From positions 27,782,679 through 27,846,678 of the forward strand of contig NC_031495.1 in the NCBI RefSeq assembly GCF_000237925.1: a DNA stretch of 64,000 nt. Reading direction: 5' to 3'. The notes below the pieces were generated by a model. It made no database searches, was not told the origin of the DNA, and was given only the letters and a program-made list of their open reading frames with translations. The position numbers were made by a program, and so were the translations under genes. This DNA comes from Schistosoma mansoni. Taxonomy: Eukaryota; Platyhelminthes; Trematoda; Strigeidida; Schistosomatidae. Shown here piece after piece: positions 13,001 through 24,359 of the stretch (the stretch's first letter is position 1; each line of letters begins with the position of its first letter).

Positions 13001-14110
13001 CTTCGATGATACATCACTCAAACTCAATCTTACCATAAATGGGGAAATGTTATCTAGGTTACACACAGTAGTAGATCTAGGACTTAGGTACTCCGACGAC
13101 TTGTCGTTTACTGAACAGATAATGAAACAAACGTCCAAGTCTCAACGCCTTATAGGTTTCATAACTCGAAACCTTCATAACAGCGAATCTCGTATATTAA
13201 TGTACAAAGTCTGTGTTCGACCACTTCTCGAATACTGCGCGTTTCTCCTTAGTAGCACGCGCATAAAGGATAAATTAAGACTGGAATCAGTACAGAGACG
13301 ATTTACATTTCGTACTCTTGGAACTGATAGTGTCTTGACATATAATTCGAGGTGTAGTAAACTAGGGCTTGACCCTTTATGGATGAGGAGACTCAAACTT
13401 AACCTTATCTTCTTTTTCAAAATACTTAACAAATTCTCCTTCACATCCAGTCAGGCGATTCAATATGCTAAAGCCCCACACTACGACATTCGTAACTCCT
13501 TGTCTTTAGCGAAACAAACATATTCTAGATCTTCTCTCTATATTATTTACTTTACCTGTAAGTTTTCTAGGCTCTGGAATAATTTACCCCAAACTATCAG
13601 TATGTTAAACTCTCTCCCATTGTTTGTTCGCTCAATTAATGCCTTTTGCTCCTCTGAAAATGCATTAAATGCTCTAGCGCCTGCAAGTGTATCTTACTCC
13701 ACAAGTGAGATTATAGGAACTTTAAATGTTTAACCTCTTACTTGCTATCATTGTTTTGTTGTTCCGTGCTCTTTGCTTTAATCTTACTTTCTCTAGTTGT
13801 AGATAATTAATAATAACTCGCTCTGGCACTGGAAATAACCTTACAGAACAATGTTGATCAATCATCAGGCTATCCACTTGATGAAAAAAGACAAGTTCCC
13901 TGGTGTTGCATTGGCTTGCCGTGACATATGCCATATTTAAACTATTTATCAATTACTAAACCAGCAAACATAAAACTTTCTTATATTTCATGTTTGTTCT
14001 CTACATTAAATGTTGATTTTTATAACAATCTGATCATGCCTGTAAACTGGTGTGAATTCTGTAAATATTATTTTCAGAATATATTATTATTATTATTATT
14101 AAAAATAAGA
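10011..14110 (+). mobile_element. CR1-clade LINE with a long open ORF2
   Basis: The element holds one open frame (10143-13733) with endonuclease and reverse transcriptase, then a ~350-bp 3' UTR ending in a TTA/ATT triplet run at about 14080-14102, typical of a CR1/L2-type tail. The 5' limit is uncertain, as sequence before 10143 has no recognisable ORF1, so the copy may be 5' truncated. A second LINE begins directly after the tail. Among the LINEs in this window this is the only one with an uninterrupted RT frame. Confidence 0.85.
10143..13733 (+). CDS. LINE ORF2: endonuclease plus reverse transcriptase
   Basis: One open frame of about 1194 codons ends with TAA at 13731-13733. Residue numbers count from the TTG at 10149. 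Residues 1-240 are basic and proline/asparagine-rich. From about 250 comes an exonuclease-endonuclease-phosphatase fold with LLLINARSLLNK, ITETW, GDFNYPG (about 390) and SDHRIV (about 455). The reverse transcriptase follows, with GADGISS, YLDISKAFD, GVIQGSVLGP and FADDLKV (about 902), so the catalytic Asp pair is kept. The first codon is not ATG: the frame opens after a stop at about 10140, and the first Met is codon 92 (10422). Translation may therefore start by another mechanism, or the 5' end is missing. It encodes target-primed reverse transcription, not a host function. CR1 clade is my reading; a Perere- or SR1-type name would need a search. Confidence 0.85.
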   Translation, partial: LTLVLYVLLPLIPLLALDNQDISDGDSNVILSSVISEAQNQTPDSIVKAHKNTAKPKKNIPIKKKVNKKPSSSKPITKNISTALPNKSIISETMLNPTHRKGGYKDTFRSNVTRDGHYNHHVSRPTIRQTAINQRAPWFPPYVINNKPARCNSYHHSRSREDGILGYAPSTQPQHAGTCLNCPPKQVQQIIQPYQNKDFFRPPEIPCSTSTTVRSCYSPCDPENTLNHSPGIARTHTIDKDALGFFTLHTPFLNLLLINARSLLNKISALRTLAFLAKPSFILITETWCYPAVADPELNIQNYRLYRCDRETKRGGGCLIFALDTLTTNKVEDSILNSLPESIWISINTLNHSLLLGCIYRAPDSTDNLNDSIINVFIHASTLNFSAKIITGDFNYPGINWSTGSCQSSNDEFLSILNLYCWSQWVRTPTRGDNILDLIFSRDIIPLSVQVYNEFESSDHRIVACALPIYPSYNRPIQRTCNYRDYKHADWDLLRSLIKLSDWDEFFSCNSLTDAINIFYLIVNSCLDSCAPIKTYRISKHHELYIPAKYRNKLRRLKKRYFKSNDFTAVTQITIIFNQIKEKHRLKAINEELLALRTSSKVQNLIHIYNKRAKSTQNVDIPCILHNNSFIYDPKTIADLFSGNFANGKESLNGSVSRVICLTGNSIKSISTCLKISKVINKLKVSKGHGADGISSFLYKYGGPDIQLLLKLFTLSMESGSYPDRWKTAYIIPRYKSGDKTDMNNYRPINITPVISRIMEKIISDELSNYLLTEQFIDDSQHGFLKNRSCMTCHFDFFNLVYSLRSQGYLVLVLYLDISKAFDMVNHQLLIGKLASYGVQNPLLAWFDSFLSNRHQIVKINSSLSNSVPVRSGVIQGSVLGPLLFLVFINDICECFSVGKSLLFADDLKVVYSFSPHELSNIQNCISTELNKVAQWCSKWQLELNTAKCGWLCFDDTSLKLNLTINGEMLSRLHTVVDLGLRYSDDLSFTEQIMKQTSKSQRLIGFITRNLHNSESRILMYKVCVRPLLEYCAFLLSSTRIKDKLRLESVQRRFTFRTLGTDSVLTYNSRCSKLGLDPLWMRRLKLNLIFFFKILNKFSFTSSQAIQYAKAPHYDIRNSLSLAKQTYSRSSLYIIYFTCKFSRLWNNLPQTISMLNSLPLFVRSINAFCSSENALNALAPASVSYSTSEIIGTLNV

Positions 14111-17100
14111 CGAACCTTTTCGCTTTGTTCTGTAAGAAGAAAGATGGTTGTTGCTCTGGTGAAACGAGTACTGACAGTGAAGAATGTGTCATTGCAGTAC
14201 GTTCTGTTACGAGGCGCATTAAACACCCTACTGTGATTGATGGAAAAGCGAAATCTCCGTCGAAACTAACGAGGAGTGAAGTTTCACTTGATATTGATAT
14301 GAGTGGTCAAGAATTAGATAAAACCGTCACCGTTTCAAATAGTCCTGGTGTGGCTGTCCTGAGTGATAAAGATGGACGGCAGTTTGGAGAAAAGGAAGTA
14401 AAAGGAAAAAAGCTATAAGCGGTACTCACTTGGTTGGCTAGTCATTGGTGAACCCCCAGCCTGAGTCACAAATACACTACCGGTGTCTGGTAGCAAGACA
14501 GAATTTCACTCTGGCGTGGCTCAGAAAAATTTGATCTCATCGAATATTGAGTAATTTGCTGGAGTCGAACGATCCTGATCCCAAAATTAGACACGCGCAT
14601 TATTTGGGAAAGCTCAGAGCGTTTATCTGTAGCATCTCACCAGATAACTCTAAAGGAGTTAAAGTCGAAAAATTGATTAGAATAAGTAAGAGGACCGACA
14701 CTAGTGTTGAACCCCAGCCATACAGACTACTTAACGTAATCCTAAGGTTGGAGAAGCAACGTGGTCTGCTGCGTAGCGCTCGCAGTTACGACAGCACCGA
14801 CATCCGAATGGAACCTGATATGCATATTGAAGATAAAATAAAAAAGAAGTCCGCACACTAGCTGAACTAGAAACCCGTCGACCAAATTGTGCGGAAAATC
14901 TCCATTTAGTAGGTTTTCGAATAGTCAGGTTGTCGAAGCTAATGCTCCCAAGGCCTGTGTGGATAGGCCGTTCTCCCTAAGAGTTTCATATACAAATGCT
15001 CGTAGTCTAAGAAATGCATTCCATAAACTAGGATGATTAGTGCACAAATTAAGGCCGCTCATTGTAGCTGCGACGAAAACTTGGTTAGTCCATGACTTCG
15101 ACGTTACTTCAGGATTGTCGTAATACCACTAACTAAGAAGTGATAGACATAGATTAAGGACAGGGAGTAGCTTCCTTTCATGCACAGCCATTATTGTAAA
15201 TATCAGCTCCTTTGTTTGCGAATCCCACGATAGTGCAACTTGTGAAGTCATTAGCTTTGAGCTGACAATCGGGTATTGTACATTTATACTCGGTTTCATC
15301 TACCTCAGCTCAATCTGCTTACCTGGTGACTATATTTTAGAGCACATTCAGCTATGGAATGCAAATAAGAGTTTCTTGATATCAGTAGACCCTAACGCAT
15401 CTGATAATAGTTGGACTGAGATGGCCACGGTAGAATCTATAAACTCCCTTAATATTAGGTTCCTGGTAATAGTAGTGGAGCATGCATTAGTACAGCATGT
15501 ATTCAAACCCACAAGTTTTTGTGAAAACCAAGGTTTTTCTTTGTTAGACTTGTTAATCATTCATGTGACTGAGGATATTGCCAACCTAAATATTCTATCA
15601 CCATCAGTGAATAGAGATCACGCTGTTCTGTCATTCACGTTTAGAACTGCTGACATGATATACGATCAGGTTAATCGTCGCCCAACTGTATGAAGAGCAA
15701 ACATATCAGCCATTCAGGAGTGCGCTGCCAAGACATATTGGTCAGTAGATATTATCTCACCAGTTGAAGAAGAATGGTGCATATTTAAAAACATGTTTAG
15801 TTCAGTTACGTCCCCGTCTATACAATACCTGGTACCGCGCAGACCGAATAACTGTCTACCATGGATAGCTAAACAAGACAAGAAACTTCTTAGGCATAGG
15901 AAAAAGCATTTGAATATATTCATCTCTGTAGGCTTAGAACAGTACATATCCGGTTATTTTAAGACTAGGAATGATAATAGAAAGCTAATAAGTGGGAATT
16001 GACAGTCGTATCAAAAACAAATGGTTAGGGATCGTAAAAATAGTCTGAAGCCTATTTTCTTGTACATCAAAGGGCGAATTAGAAGTGATGGAATTAGATC
16101 ACATTTGATAGAAGAAAATTCGTTAATATTCGCAGGAGATAATGCCGAAAACGCTCAATATTTATCGAAATATTTCAGTAGATAGTTTCTTTTCAGCGAT
16201 GAGGAACGATCAACGATTAATTGTGATTGTGGTGGCTTGTTGATGGACCCTGTAGTTGTCGAGAAAGATATTGTCTTAAGACTACTTCAGAATCTCAAAC
16301 GTGACAAGTCCAGTGGTCCTGCTGATGTTCATCCTAGGATCATGAAAGCTCTTTTGGATGTAATTGCTGAACCTATAAACATACACTTTGATGTGTCTGT
16401 GCGGTAGTCCAGACTACCAAGAGACTGAAAAGACGCGAAAATTTGTCCGATACGTAAGGCAGAGGGTAGGGATTCAGTTAGTAACTACCGACCTGTTAGT
16501 GTAACCAGTGCAGTCGTAATAGTGATGGAAAAGTTCATACGTATATTTAACTTTGTAGGAAAGAATATTCTTTTAACCATGAAACAACATGGTTTCTGGA
16601 AAGGTCTGTCACGTTTGACAAATCTGCTCATTGCAAGAGAAGATTAGGGTGTGGCAAAAGATCGAAATATTCCTGTGAAGGTAATTTTAATATATCTAAG
16701 TGAAGTCCTTAATAAGATCTCCCATTCGGGTCTGAAATTAAAACTGGAGAGTTTTGGAATCGTTTGTAAGGTTATAGACTGGACAAGTGAATTTCTCCAT
16801 GATAGGGCACGGGGGTAGGGGTAAATGTAGCTCTCTCATTGTGAGAACCTGTAAAACGTGGAGTTACTCAGGGAGAAACCCTCGGTCCTCTTCTATCTTT
16901 ACTTTATGTAAGTGAATTGCCAACTGTAGCAAAGTCATCTGTTCTACACTTCGCCGATGACATAAACATTTGAGACCTGTACACAGTATGTGAAATTGAA
17001 AATTATTACAGGATGATCTCAACTCATTGATGTAAAGGGTGGGGTGATGCAATTAACTAACTATGATGATTCGTATCACTACATAATATATGGATTCGTG

Positions 17101-17750
17101 ATAAACCAAAGGATTGAACTACAAAGATTCAAGAGTCATAATAAGCAGAGATCACATAAATACTAGTAAGACTGCTGCTGTAAAAGGTTATAGGGTATCA
17201 TGGTCTATTCGTAAGTCTTTTCAGTATTTGGATGAAAAATGTCTAGATTATTATGCCCGACTTTAGTGAGACCGCATTTGGTATATGGGATTCATGCAGC
17301 GAGCCCCTGTTTCGAGTAGGAGGCCTATTTGCTGTAACGAATCTACGAACGACGGGCTAAAATGGTAAAAGTTCTACCTGGCCTATCTTAGGAAGACAGA
17401 CTGAGACACTTCAAATTATTTTCGCTATTTCAAAGCAGAATACGAGGTGAAATAATAGTGGCTTATCGTATACTGAACGATAACCTTGGTATTCATATGT
17501 CATATCTCCTGCTTTTATCTAGGAATGACCATTTCAGAGGACATACGTAGGAAGTTCAACATCTGAGATCAAATCGTCTACGTCTGGAGTTTCGTCTCTC
17601 GAACCCAGTAGTGGATTACTAGAATTCTCTACCAGAGCACGTAATATCAGCACCTCCTGTTAATACATTCAAAACGAGGTTGGGTCTCCACGGCGTTACA
17701 AGCTGCAATGATTATTATAGGTCAACGGACCTCCTATCTTGAAAACTGAA
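14111..17750 (+). mobile_element. Second CR1-like LINE, heavily degraded
   Basis: This starts straight after the tail of the first LINE. Frame pieces include a basic N-terminal segment (14125-14418), YTNARSLRNAFHKL followed by VAATKTWLVHDFD (endonuclease, about 14990-15090), RDHAVLSFTF (about 15615), KQHGFWKGLS and the RT core with LHFADDIN (about 16950). The C-terminal region runs to about 17740. Many stops and frame changes interrupt it, so it is a long-dead copy. The whole length of a typical ORF2 is represented, so the copy was probably near full length before decay. Confidence 0.8.
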
Positions 17751-17754
17751 GAGT

Positions 17755-19320
17755 GAAATAACTTTCCTCCCACTCTTAGGTAGAAGTGATCATGCAGTTA
17801 TCTCACTTACTTAAAGCTCAGCAAAAATATGAAGACCAGTTGGCTCAATTTATAATCCGTTACCCTAAGAGACTATTCTCGTACAGAAATCACAGAACAA
17901 GGAATCAGCATCAGATCCTCAACCTAGTTACGGAAATGAGTGGATGTGAAATGATGGAGGATGGCCAGAAAAAGCAGAGGCTGTGGCAAAGTATTTCGGG
18001 ACAGTTTTCACTCAGAAACCTATTCTGGATGATGAACTTTACTCAATAACAGTGTCAATGAGCCGTCTGCTCACTATGGACTTCGATCGAGACGTTGTAC
18101 TTAAGGTCCATAGCTTTCAGTAACGGAAAATTCAACAGGAACGGGTGAAACCCATCAGAAAATCTTGAGACAAATTGTTCAATACATTGCAGCCCAGTTG
18201 ATTACGATATTCAATATGTCCCTTGGCTGGGGTGAGTAGCCTATGGACTGAAAGGATGCAACTGATACTGCAATACATAAAACAGGACCAAGACAACTTT
18301 CATCAATCTGCGGGCCTGCCAGCCTTTCCAATGTCGTAGTTAAAATGCTGGGAAGAATAATTAAGAAGACAATAATGACATTCGTGGAAACCAACAACTG
18401 CTTAAACAGTGAACAACATGGTTTCAGGAAAGGTTTGTCTTGCACAACAAACCTTATTGCAAGGGAGCGATGGATTGAGGCTCCAAACAATGGGAAATCA
18501 GTGGATGTTTTCTACGTAGACTTCAGGAAAGCATTTATAAGGTGGCAACAAATAAACTACTCTTGAAGCAGCAAAATGTAAGCATTGTCATGTTTCTGCA
18601 AAAATGGCTTAAGGATTTCCTGGTAAGTCGTGGACAGAAAGTAACAATAGATTCCAGTTGCCCCTCTTACGAACCAATACTTAGTTGGTTATCGCAATGC
18701 TGTCTTAGGTAGCATTTGGGTGCCGACTTCAGACAGACCTGGATATTCTGATTAGCCGGCCCCAAAGGTGGCTGACGCCTATCAACGTGGTAAAGTGAGT
18801 CTACATGCACTTTGGGGATGCAAATATAAGTAGGTACAGCACTGGGGAAGTACCTGTACCCATGGTCCAGTCTCACTAGGATCTCTAGGTGACATTGAGT
18901 CATGATCTTAAGACCACGACCCACTGCCGGGAGGATGCAGCTGAGGCGCTCATAACCCTTTACGCTCCGAGATGGACATTCACCTAGTTAGATGTTACTA
19001 TGTTCACTACAGTATACATAATCTTAGTGAGATTCAAACCTGAAAACTGCGTTTAAGCTGCACTTTCCAGTCTAAAAGGTGGCTTGGATATCCTGGAAGA
19101 AGTACATAGAGCAGCTATCCATTCAATTTCAGAATTCTAGAGTTTACCCTTCATAGAGTGGCTTGAAACCTAGACCTCTTTCACGTGTGCTATCTCAGAT
19201 TAACAGGTGATCTGATTTCGATGTATAGAATACTGAGAAATGATTTTGGAATTGATATATCTTCTCATTTTGTTCTTATCGGATCGAAACAACTCGTAGG
19301 ATACAGCAGGCGAGTAGAAT
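17755..19320 (+). mobile_element. Third CR1-like LINE, 5'-truncated and split
   Basis: It begins inside the endonuclease (PLLGRSDHAVISL at about 17770) and continues to the RT (SEQHGFRKGLSCTTNL at about 18410, VDVFYVDFRKAF at about 18510). It is then split by an insert at 18712-18990 and resumes with the post-RT C-terminal part (19020-19320). It is broken in several frames. Its right end is cut by the LTR of the Gypsy fossil. Confidence 0.7.
18712..18990. repeat. Unclassified insert inside the third LINE
   Basis: About 280 bp of more GC-rich, non-coding sequence sits between the RT palm region and the C-terminal part of the LINE. It has no resemblance to either side and no second copy in the window. 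No target duplication was seen. Probably a SINE-like or other short repeat. Confidence 0.4.
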
Positions 19321-19324
19321 GACA

Positions 19325-19499
19325 TTAACTGGCCAGCGATTGCACGAGTAATTGAGCATGGCGTTCCCAATTTTGATCTGTTACGGATGTATGGCCGAGC
19401 GCTTTCAGCTAGGTGAGTCCATCAAAACTAACGTCATCAGCATCCAATGTCAAGAACGTACAAAATTCTATTGATTTTGAGCATTTATTTTCCGCTACA
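19325..19499 (-). repeat. Truncated 3' LTR of the Gypsy fossil
   Basis: It begins TGTAGCGG at 19499 on the minus strand and stays alignable to the other LTRs of the family down to about 19325, where LINE sequence begins. Confidence 0.7.
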
Positions 19500-22400
19500 G
19501 ATCACCTCCCCTAGTGAAGTGGTGATGACCCTCAGACGTGGCCAGCCAGAACTTTATACCCAACAAGTTTGTCGTTGGTAAATACCCTTCCGATAGCTTG
19601 CTACGTTTAACAGCGTCTGGTCAAGAATCCATGCTGTACAACCTAGTAATAAGAAAACAAAGTACAATCAAAATTTCGGTTCCTCGTAAACTGCATGGTT
19701 CTTTTTACCACATTTTCCAGCCGTCCTGGAAAATGAAAAAAGAAAATGTAAGTGCATATCCAAATACACTCGTACGTGCGTAAAGACACAAAGCGAGCAA
19801 AATATAAGTATAAGCATATTAAATTTTTTTATTATGTATAATACAAAGGAAAATCGAGATAAAACAAAATGTTAACTTGTGTCCTACGAGCTTTAGTCGT
19901 TTGAATGTTCTGGAAATCTAACTCTTCTCCCAGAATGCGTTGCTTTAAGTTTATTTTCAGATGCTGCCGAAGTATCAACGTGCGTGTTGGATGTCGGTTG
20001 GGGTACCATAAGTGTAGGAACTGAGTCGTTCGATTGTACGGAAGGAAAGTCGACGTGGATAGAATTTCCTTTGATTCGATCAATGCTGATGCTATTGTTA
20101 ACTCTGTTCTTATCGATCATATAGTACTTGGGTTCACGTTAAGGAAGTTTGAAGGGTCCTTCGTATGCTGATTCGAGAGGTCGTCGGTGTGAGTCTCGAC
20201 GAACGAAGACGTGTGTACTATGTCGTAAGTCAGGTTGAATGAAAACATCAGTTGATTTTGGTCGAACGGAAACAGGTTTAACTGAATGCATTTCGTTTGT
20301 AAGCCTGCTCACGTAGGAATTTAGATCCATGTTCAATGAAGAAGACGAAGGATCCACGAATTCTCCGGGAAGTTGAAACGTCATTCCACAAAACGAGTTG
20401 GGCTGCAGTATATTCAGCGTCAGCTTTCACTACATTGCGAATATCTAGTGAAACGAGTGGAAGAGCGTCTGTTCACTGTGAAACGTTTGCAGCTGATAGG
20501 CTCTTAGTTGTCTGTGAAAGCGTTCTACCAACTTGTTTGCTTGTGGGTGTTAGGCGGTCGTTCGGAGGCGAGTGATTCCTAGTAGTGTGGTCAGACAGCG
20601 AAAAAGTCCAGATTCGAACTGGCGTCCGCGGTCTGTAGTGCTGGTTGAAGGGCAGCCGAAATTCGCTACCCATCGTTCGACGATGGCGCGGTTCACTGCT
20701 TCGGAAGTAATGTCCTTAATGGGTACTGCTTCTGACCGTTGAGTGAAACAGTCTATACAGGTTAAGAAATAGGAGTATCCATTTGAATCCGGTCAATATC
20801 ATAGGGGACATTTGTTGTGTCTATTCACTTCAGGTTTTTGGCAGCTTACACAGGAGCGTGCCCACTCCCTCACGTCTTTATTCATACCAGGCCAGCAAAA
20901 CCGTTCTCCTATGAGCTTGATGGATGCACGAACACCTGTATGAGAAAGATTGTGCAACGTATCGAAGACGTTGCGCTGATAATGTTTCGGTACGATTGGA
21001 CGATCCCTACCTGTAGATGTGTCGCATAGTAAGGTTCCTTTAAGTGTTCCCATCTGTTTACTACGCAGTTTTAAGGTTGTTGAGGATAACTCGTGCTGAT
21101 GATCAGTGTCTTCTTTTCGAAGACGGGCGTGTTTGAGAAGGTTGATTGCTTAGTAACTGTTCAAGGAAGTTATACGAGACAAGGCATCTGCAACTACATT
21201 GTTTGCTCCAAAAATGTGTTGTTTGTATGAAGTGGACTGCGAAATATAGTCCAGTTGTCGAGACTCTCGAGGAGAGTACTTGTCTGAAGATGAGCTTAAA
21301 GAGAAAGTAATAGGTTTATGATCAGTAAAAAGGGTGAATTCTTGGCCTCCGATAGAGTGTTAAAAATGCCGTGCAGCATGACACATAGTTAGGATTTCCC
21401 TACCAAAATTGCTAAACCTCAATTCGGTGTCTAGTAACCGTCTTGGGAAGAATGCCAAGGTTTCCAGAAGTGGTCAACACATTGTTGTGTAACTCCTCCG
21501 ATTGCTGAGTCGGACGAGTGCTTTTGTGTCCTGGTGTACAGGCATGGTCGCCTTTGCGATAATTTCCTTGACCGCAGAGAATGCTTTTTTCGCGGTATTG
21601 TTCAAATTGATGGGTTTCGAATTTCCGCGAAGTTGGTTGGTTAGCGGTTTGGTATGAACCGTCAATAGAAAGTTACAAGGCCGTCAAATGTGCACCATTG
21701 CTTGATGGTGGTCGGTTCTTGGTATTCTAGAATTGCCACCATCTTGATCCTAAGAGGTCTGATGCCTTGAGCATCATTAGTGCGTCCTAGGAAACCTAAG
21801 GAGTTTGGTCCGATTTGGCATTTCTGAATGTTTACAGTAATGCTTTGCTTTTGAAGTCCTTCGGAAACGAGGTCCAGATGATTGAGGTGAGATTCTCTAT
21901 CCGAACTTGCTATCAATCATTGGTCACAATATACTGGTACGATGTTGAGACCTCGAAAAACGTCATCTATGAACCTATATAAGGTTTGAGAAGCATGTCT
22001 TAGGCCGAAAGGCATCCGTAAATTCATGGACAGTTATGGTAGCAGTTTTTAGAAAATCGTCAGTAGCCAAAGAGGTTCGGTTATAGGCTTTAATAAAGTC
22101 GATTTTCGATAGTTGTATCATTTAGGATAGCTGTCAAATCATGAATGTGAGGTAACAGGTAACGATCGAGAATGGTTTTTGCATTCAAACGCCCATAGTC
22201 ACCAGTTGGACGCCAATCGTTGCTAACCTTTCAGGGACCATGCGCAAGGGAGATGTCCAAGGACTGTTAGACGGCCGAATGATTCCTAACTCTATCAAGT
22301 GGTCGGATGAACTTCTGGCCAACCTCGACTTTTTGGGAGCCAGTTGGCATGCTTTTAAGAATACAGGTGGTCCTGTAGTAGTGATGTGAAGTGTAACACA

Positions 22401-22509
22401 GAAATGTAACACACAAATTAGTGTTTCTGTCTACTAGCCCCCGTTTGCGCGTATCGATGAGTAAATTGCGGTGTTGTGGCAGCTCTATACCTATAATTGA
22501 CATAGTAAC

Positions 22510-22785
22510 TGTTATATCTATAACTTTGGATTGTTACTATGCTGCGTACTACTTAACTACTTGAACGATCGAACCCTCAACGTCGTAAAAGAGAAGACAG
22601 AAGACTGGTAAGTATGAATGTTATTCCCAAAACAGTGTCAAAATATAGTACGAAAATCTCATGTATTTATAGATTTTGACTGAAAGCAAATCATCATCTC
22701 GGACAGTCAATAGGAACATAGGGGATCCTTCTTATTCATCCAATAGGGAGGCTACATTCTAGAATGTCTCTCCAGCGGTGATTGG
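22510..22785. repeat. Unidentified insert within the Gypsy fossil
   Basis: About 275 bp with no protein resemblance lies between two parts of the fossil that are each alignable to other copies. It may be a solo LTR or other short repeat of another family. Only position and length support this. Confidence 0.35.
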
Positions 22786-22970
22786 ATGGTATGTCTTCGA
22801 CTCTTTCTGGGCTTCTCGAGGCTTACTTGAGTTTGCCAACGAGTCATCCTTACAGAAACAGCTGCAACAACGAAGATCCACTAAATGGGTTTGCGTAAAT
22901 ACACGTTAGGGTAAACGCATCCTTTACTGTATGTGGCGACAGGCTTTCTGTTTGCTGTCTGAAGGTTGTC
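22785..22970 (-). repeat. Duplicated protease-region segment, copy 1
   Basis: This segment closely matches 23214-23385 in the same orientation, about 430 bp away. The fossil thus carries part of its protease region twice, suggesting recombination between two related elements. Confidence 0.7.
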
Positions 22971-23078
22971 CCGTAGTCGTGATGTGACGTGTAACATTGC
23001 TGGTTACACATGGCAATTTCGGTTTCGGTTGATATATTCCAGAGTACTTATCGAGTAGTGGTTGATAGAATAAATCTG

Positions 23079-23993
23079 TCGTGTGCCTAACTGTTACTGG
23101 ACATAATCTGCAGCTGGAAAAAGTCACATGAGCAGATAACTTAGTGTTTCCGTCTACTAACCTCCGTTTGTGCGTATCGATGGGTAGATGTGTAGTTGTA
23201 GGAGCTCCAAATCAATGTCTTCGACTTTTTCTGGGCTTCTTGAGGCTTGCTTGAGTTTACCAACGAGCCATCCTTACAGAAACATCTGCAACAACAAATA
23301 TCCATTAAATGGGTTTGCGTAAATACACGTTAGGGTAAACATATCTTTTACTGTATGTGGCGACAGGCTTTCTGTTTGCTGTCCGTAAGTTTAAAACACA
23401 TTGGTGAACCCGGTCGTTAGAATTTGCAGGAAGAACGCTAAATTCTGCACCAGTACCGATGAGGTGGCGAACTTTCATGATCACATCTGTGACGCATAAC
23501 AGACGGCTGTGTTGGGCGGCTACAGTTGCCGACAACGCGCGGCTGGGAAGTTTCCCGAAATGTTTTTCCTCCCAGTCGATTTTGTTTTCGGATAACTGCA
23601 AGGTTTTCTGCAATTTCTAGAAGATTTTCCGTACTGGTTATGACACCAGCACAGTCGGAGTTATCCGTCTGCTTCTTCTCAGGGCATGTGACTGTTTATG
23701 GTCATTACGAAATCTAGGAATACGTATAAGTGCATGACACGGTTCTGTGATGTCATCCCGAGTCACTTGAGGTTTTTCTTTGATTGAAAATACCTCGACG
23801 TCAGAAGATTTGGTGATCTCTAAAATGTGACCTGCAGATGCAGCTAGCTAGTCTACGGCCTTGTTTTGAAACGAGACAAGAACTGTTTACAACTGTTGAA
23901 GAAGGTTAGATAAGAAAAGTTGTCTAAACAATCCACCATCGAAAGTTTTTTGGCCTATTACTTCTCTCATTCTTGGCAACATATCTGTCGCAA
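23079..23993 (-). repeat. Inverted repeat partner of 55083-55991 (about 0.9 kb)
   Basis: The reverse complement of this stretch matches 55083-55991 base for base wherever I compared them, including a 102-residue frame that is identical at both sites. Outside the stretch the two Gypsy fossils differ far more. See Findings. Confidence 0.85.
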
Positions 23994-24025
23994 GTTTGTG
24001 TACCAGATCACGTCGGGTTCATCAA

Positions 24026-24349
24026 TGAAGATGCCACATTTACTTGAAGTTTGACAACGTCTTAACCGGCAACACCTAATTTGAATCGTACCCACCAAGT
24101 GAAATTAAAATTCACAATCGAGGGTGGTCGAAGATATATATTATAGGCTCTCAATATATCTAGAATCGACTGATCCGGGCTGGCTAGTAATTGTAGGGGA
24201 TGTCGAGCACGGCGTTCTTACTCGTGATCTGTTGCGGATGTATGACCGAGCGCCTTCAGCTAGGTGAGTCCATCAAAACTTATGTGGTCAGCATCCAATG
24301 TCAAGAACTTATAAATTGATTTATTTTACTGGATTTGTTTACCGATACA
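24026..24349 (-). repeat. 5' LTR of the Gypsy fossil
   Basis: A 324-bp LTR beginning TGTATCGG and ending TCTTCA on the minus strand. It is followed by TTGATGAACC, at the place where the other copies have a primer-binding-site-like TTGGTGAG. Confidence 0.75.
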
Positions 24350-24359
24350 ACTTGTATCG

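Larger units (their letters stand above)
19325..24349 (-). mobile_element. Gypsy-type LTR retroelement fossil
   Basis: An element of about 5 kb bounded by related LTRs (24349-24026 and 19499-19325, the latter truncated). Parts seen in order on the minus strand are the end of gag (about 23990-23700), protease region (about 23600-22800), reverse transcriptase (about 22400-21660), RNase H (about 21660-21200), integrase with a zinc-binding motif (GVRASIKLIGERFCWPGM and SCVSCQKPEVNRHN at 21053-20799), integrase core, and C-terminal tail (SGRRVRFPEHSND near 19900). It is broken many times, on the order of ten or more, and parts of gag are not seen. The two LTRs differ clearly by eye, which suggests an old insertion. 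The family resembles Boudicca-type Gypsy elements of schistosomes. Confidence 0.85.

Noticed and set aside
14547-14861. Separate host gene
   Set aside because: Position and following endonuclease motifs place it in the N-terminal part of the second CR1-like LINE.
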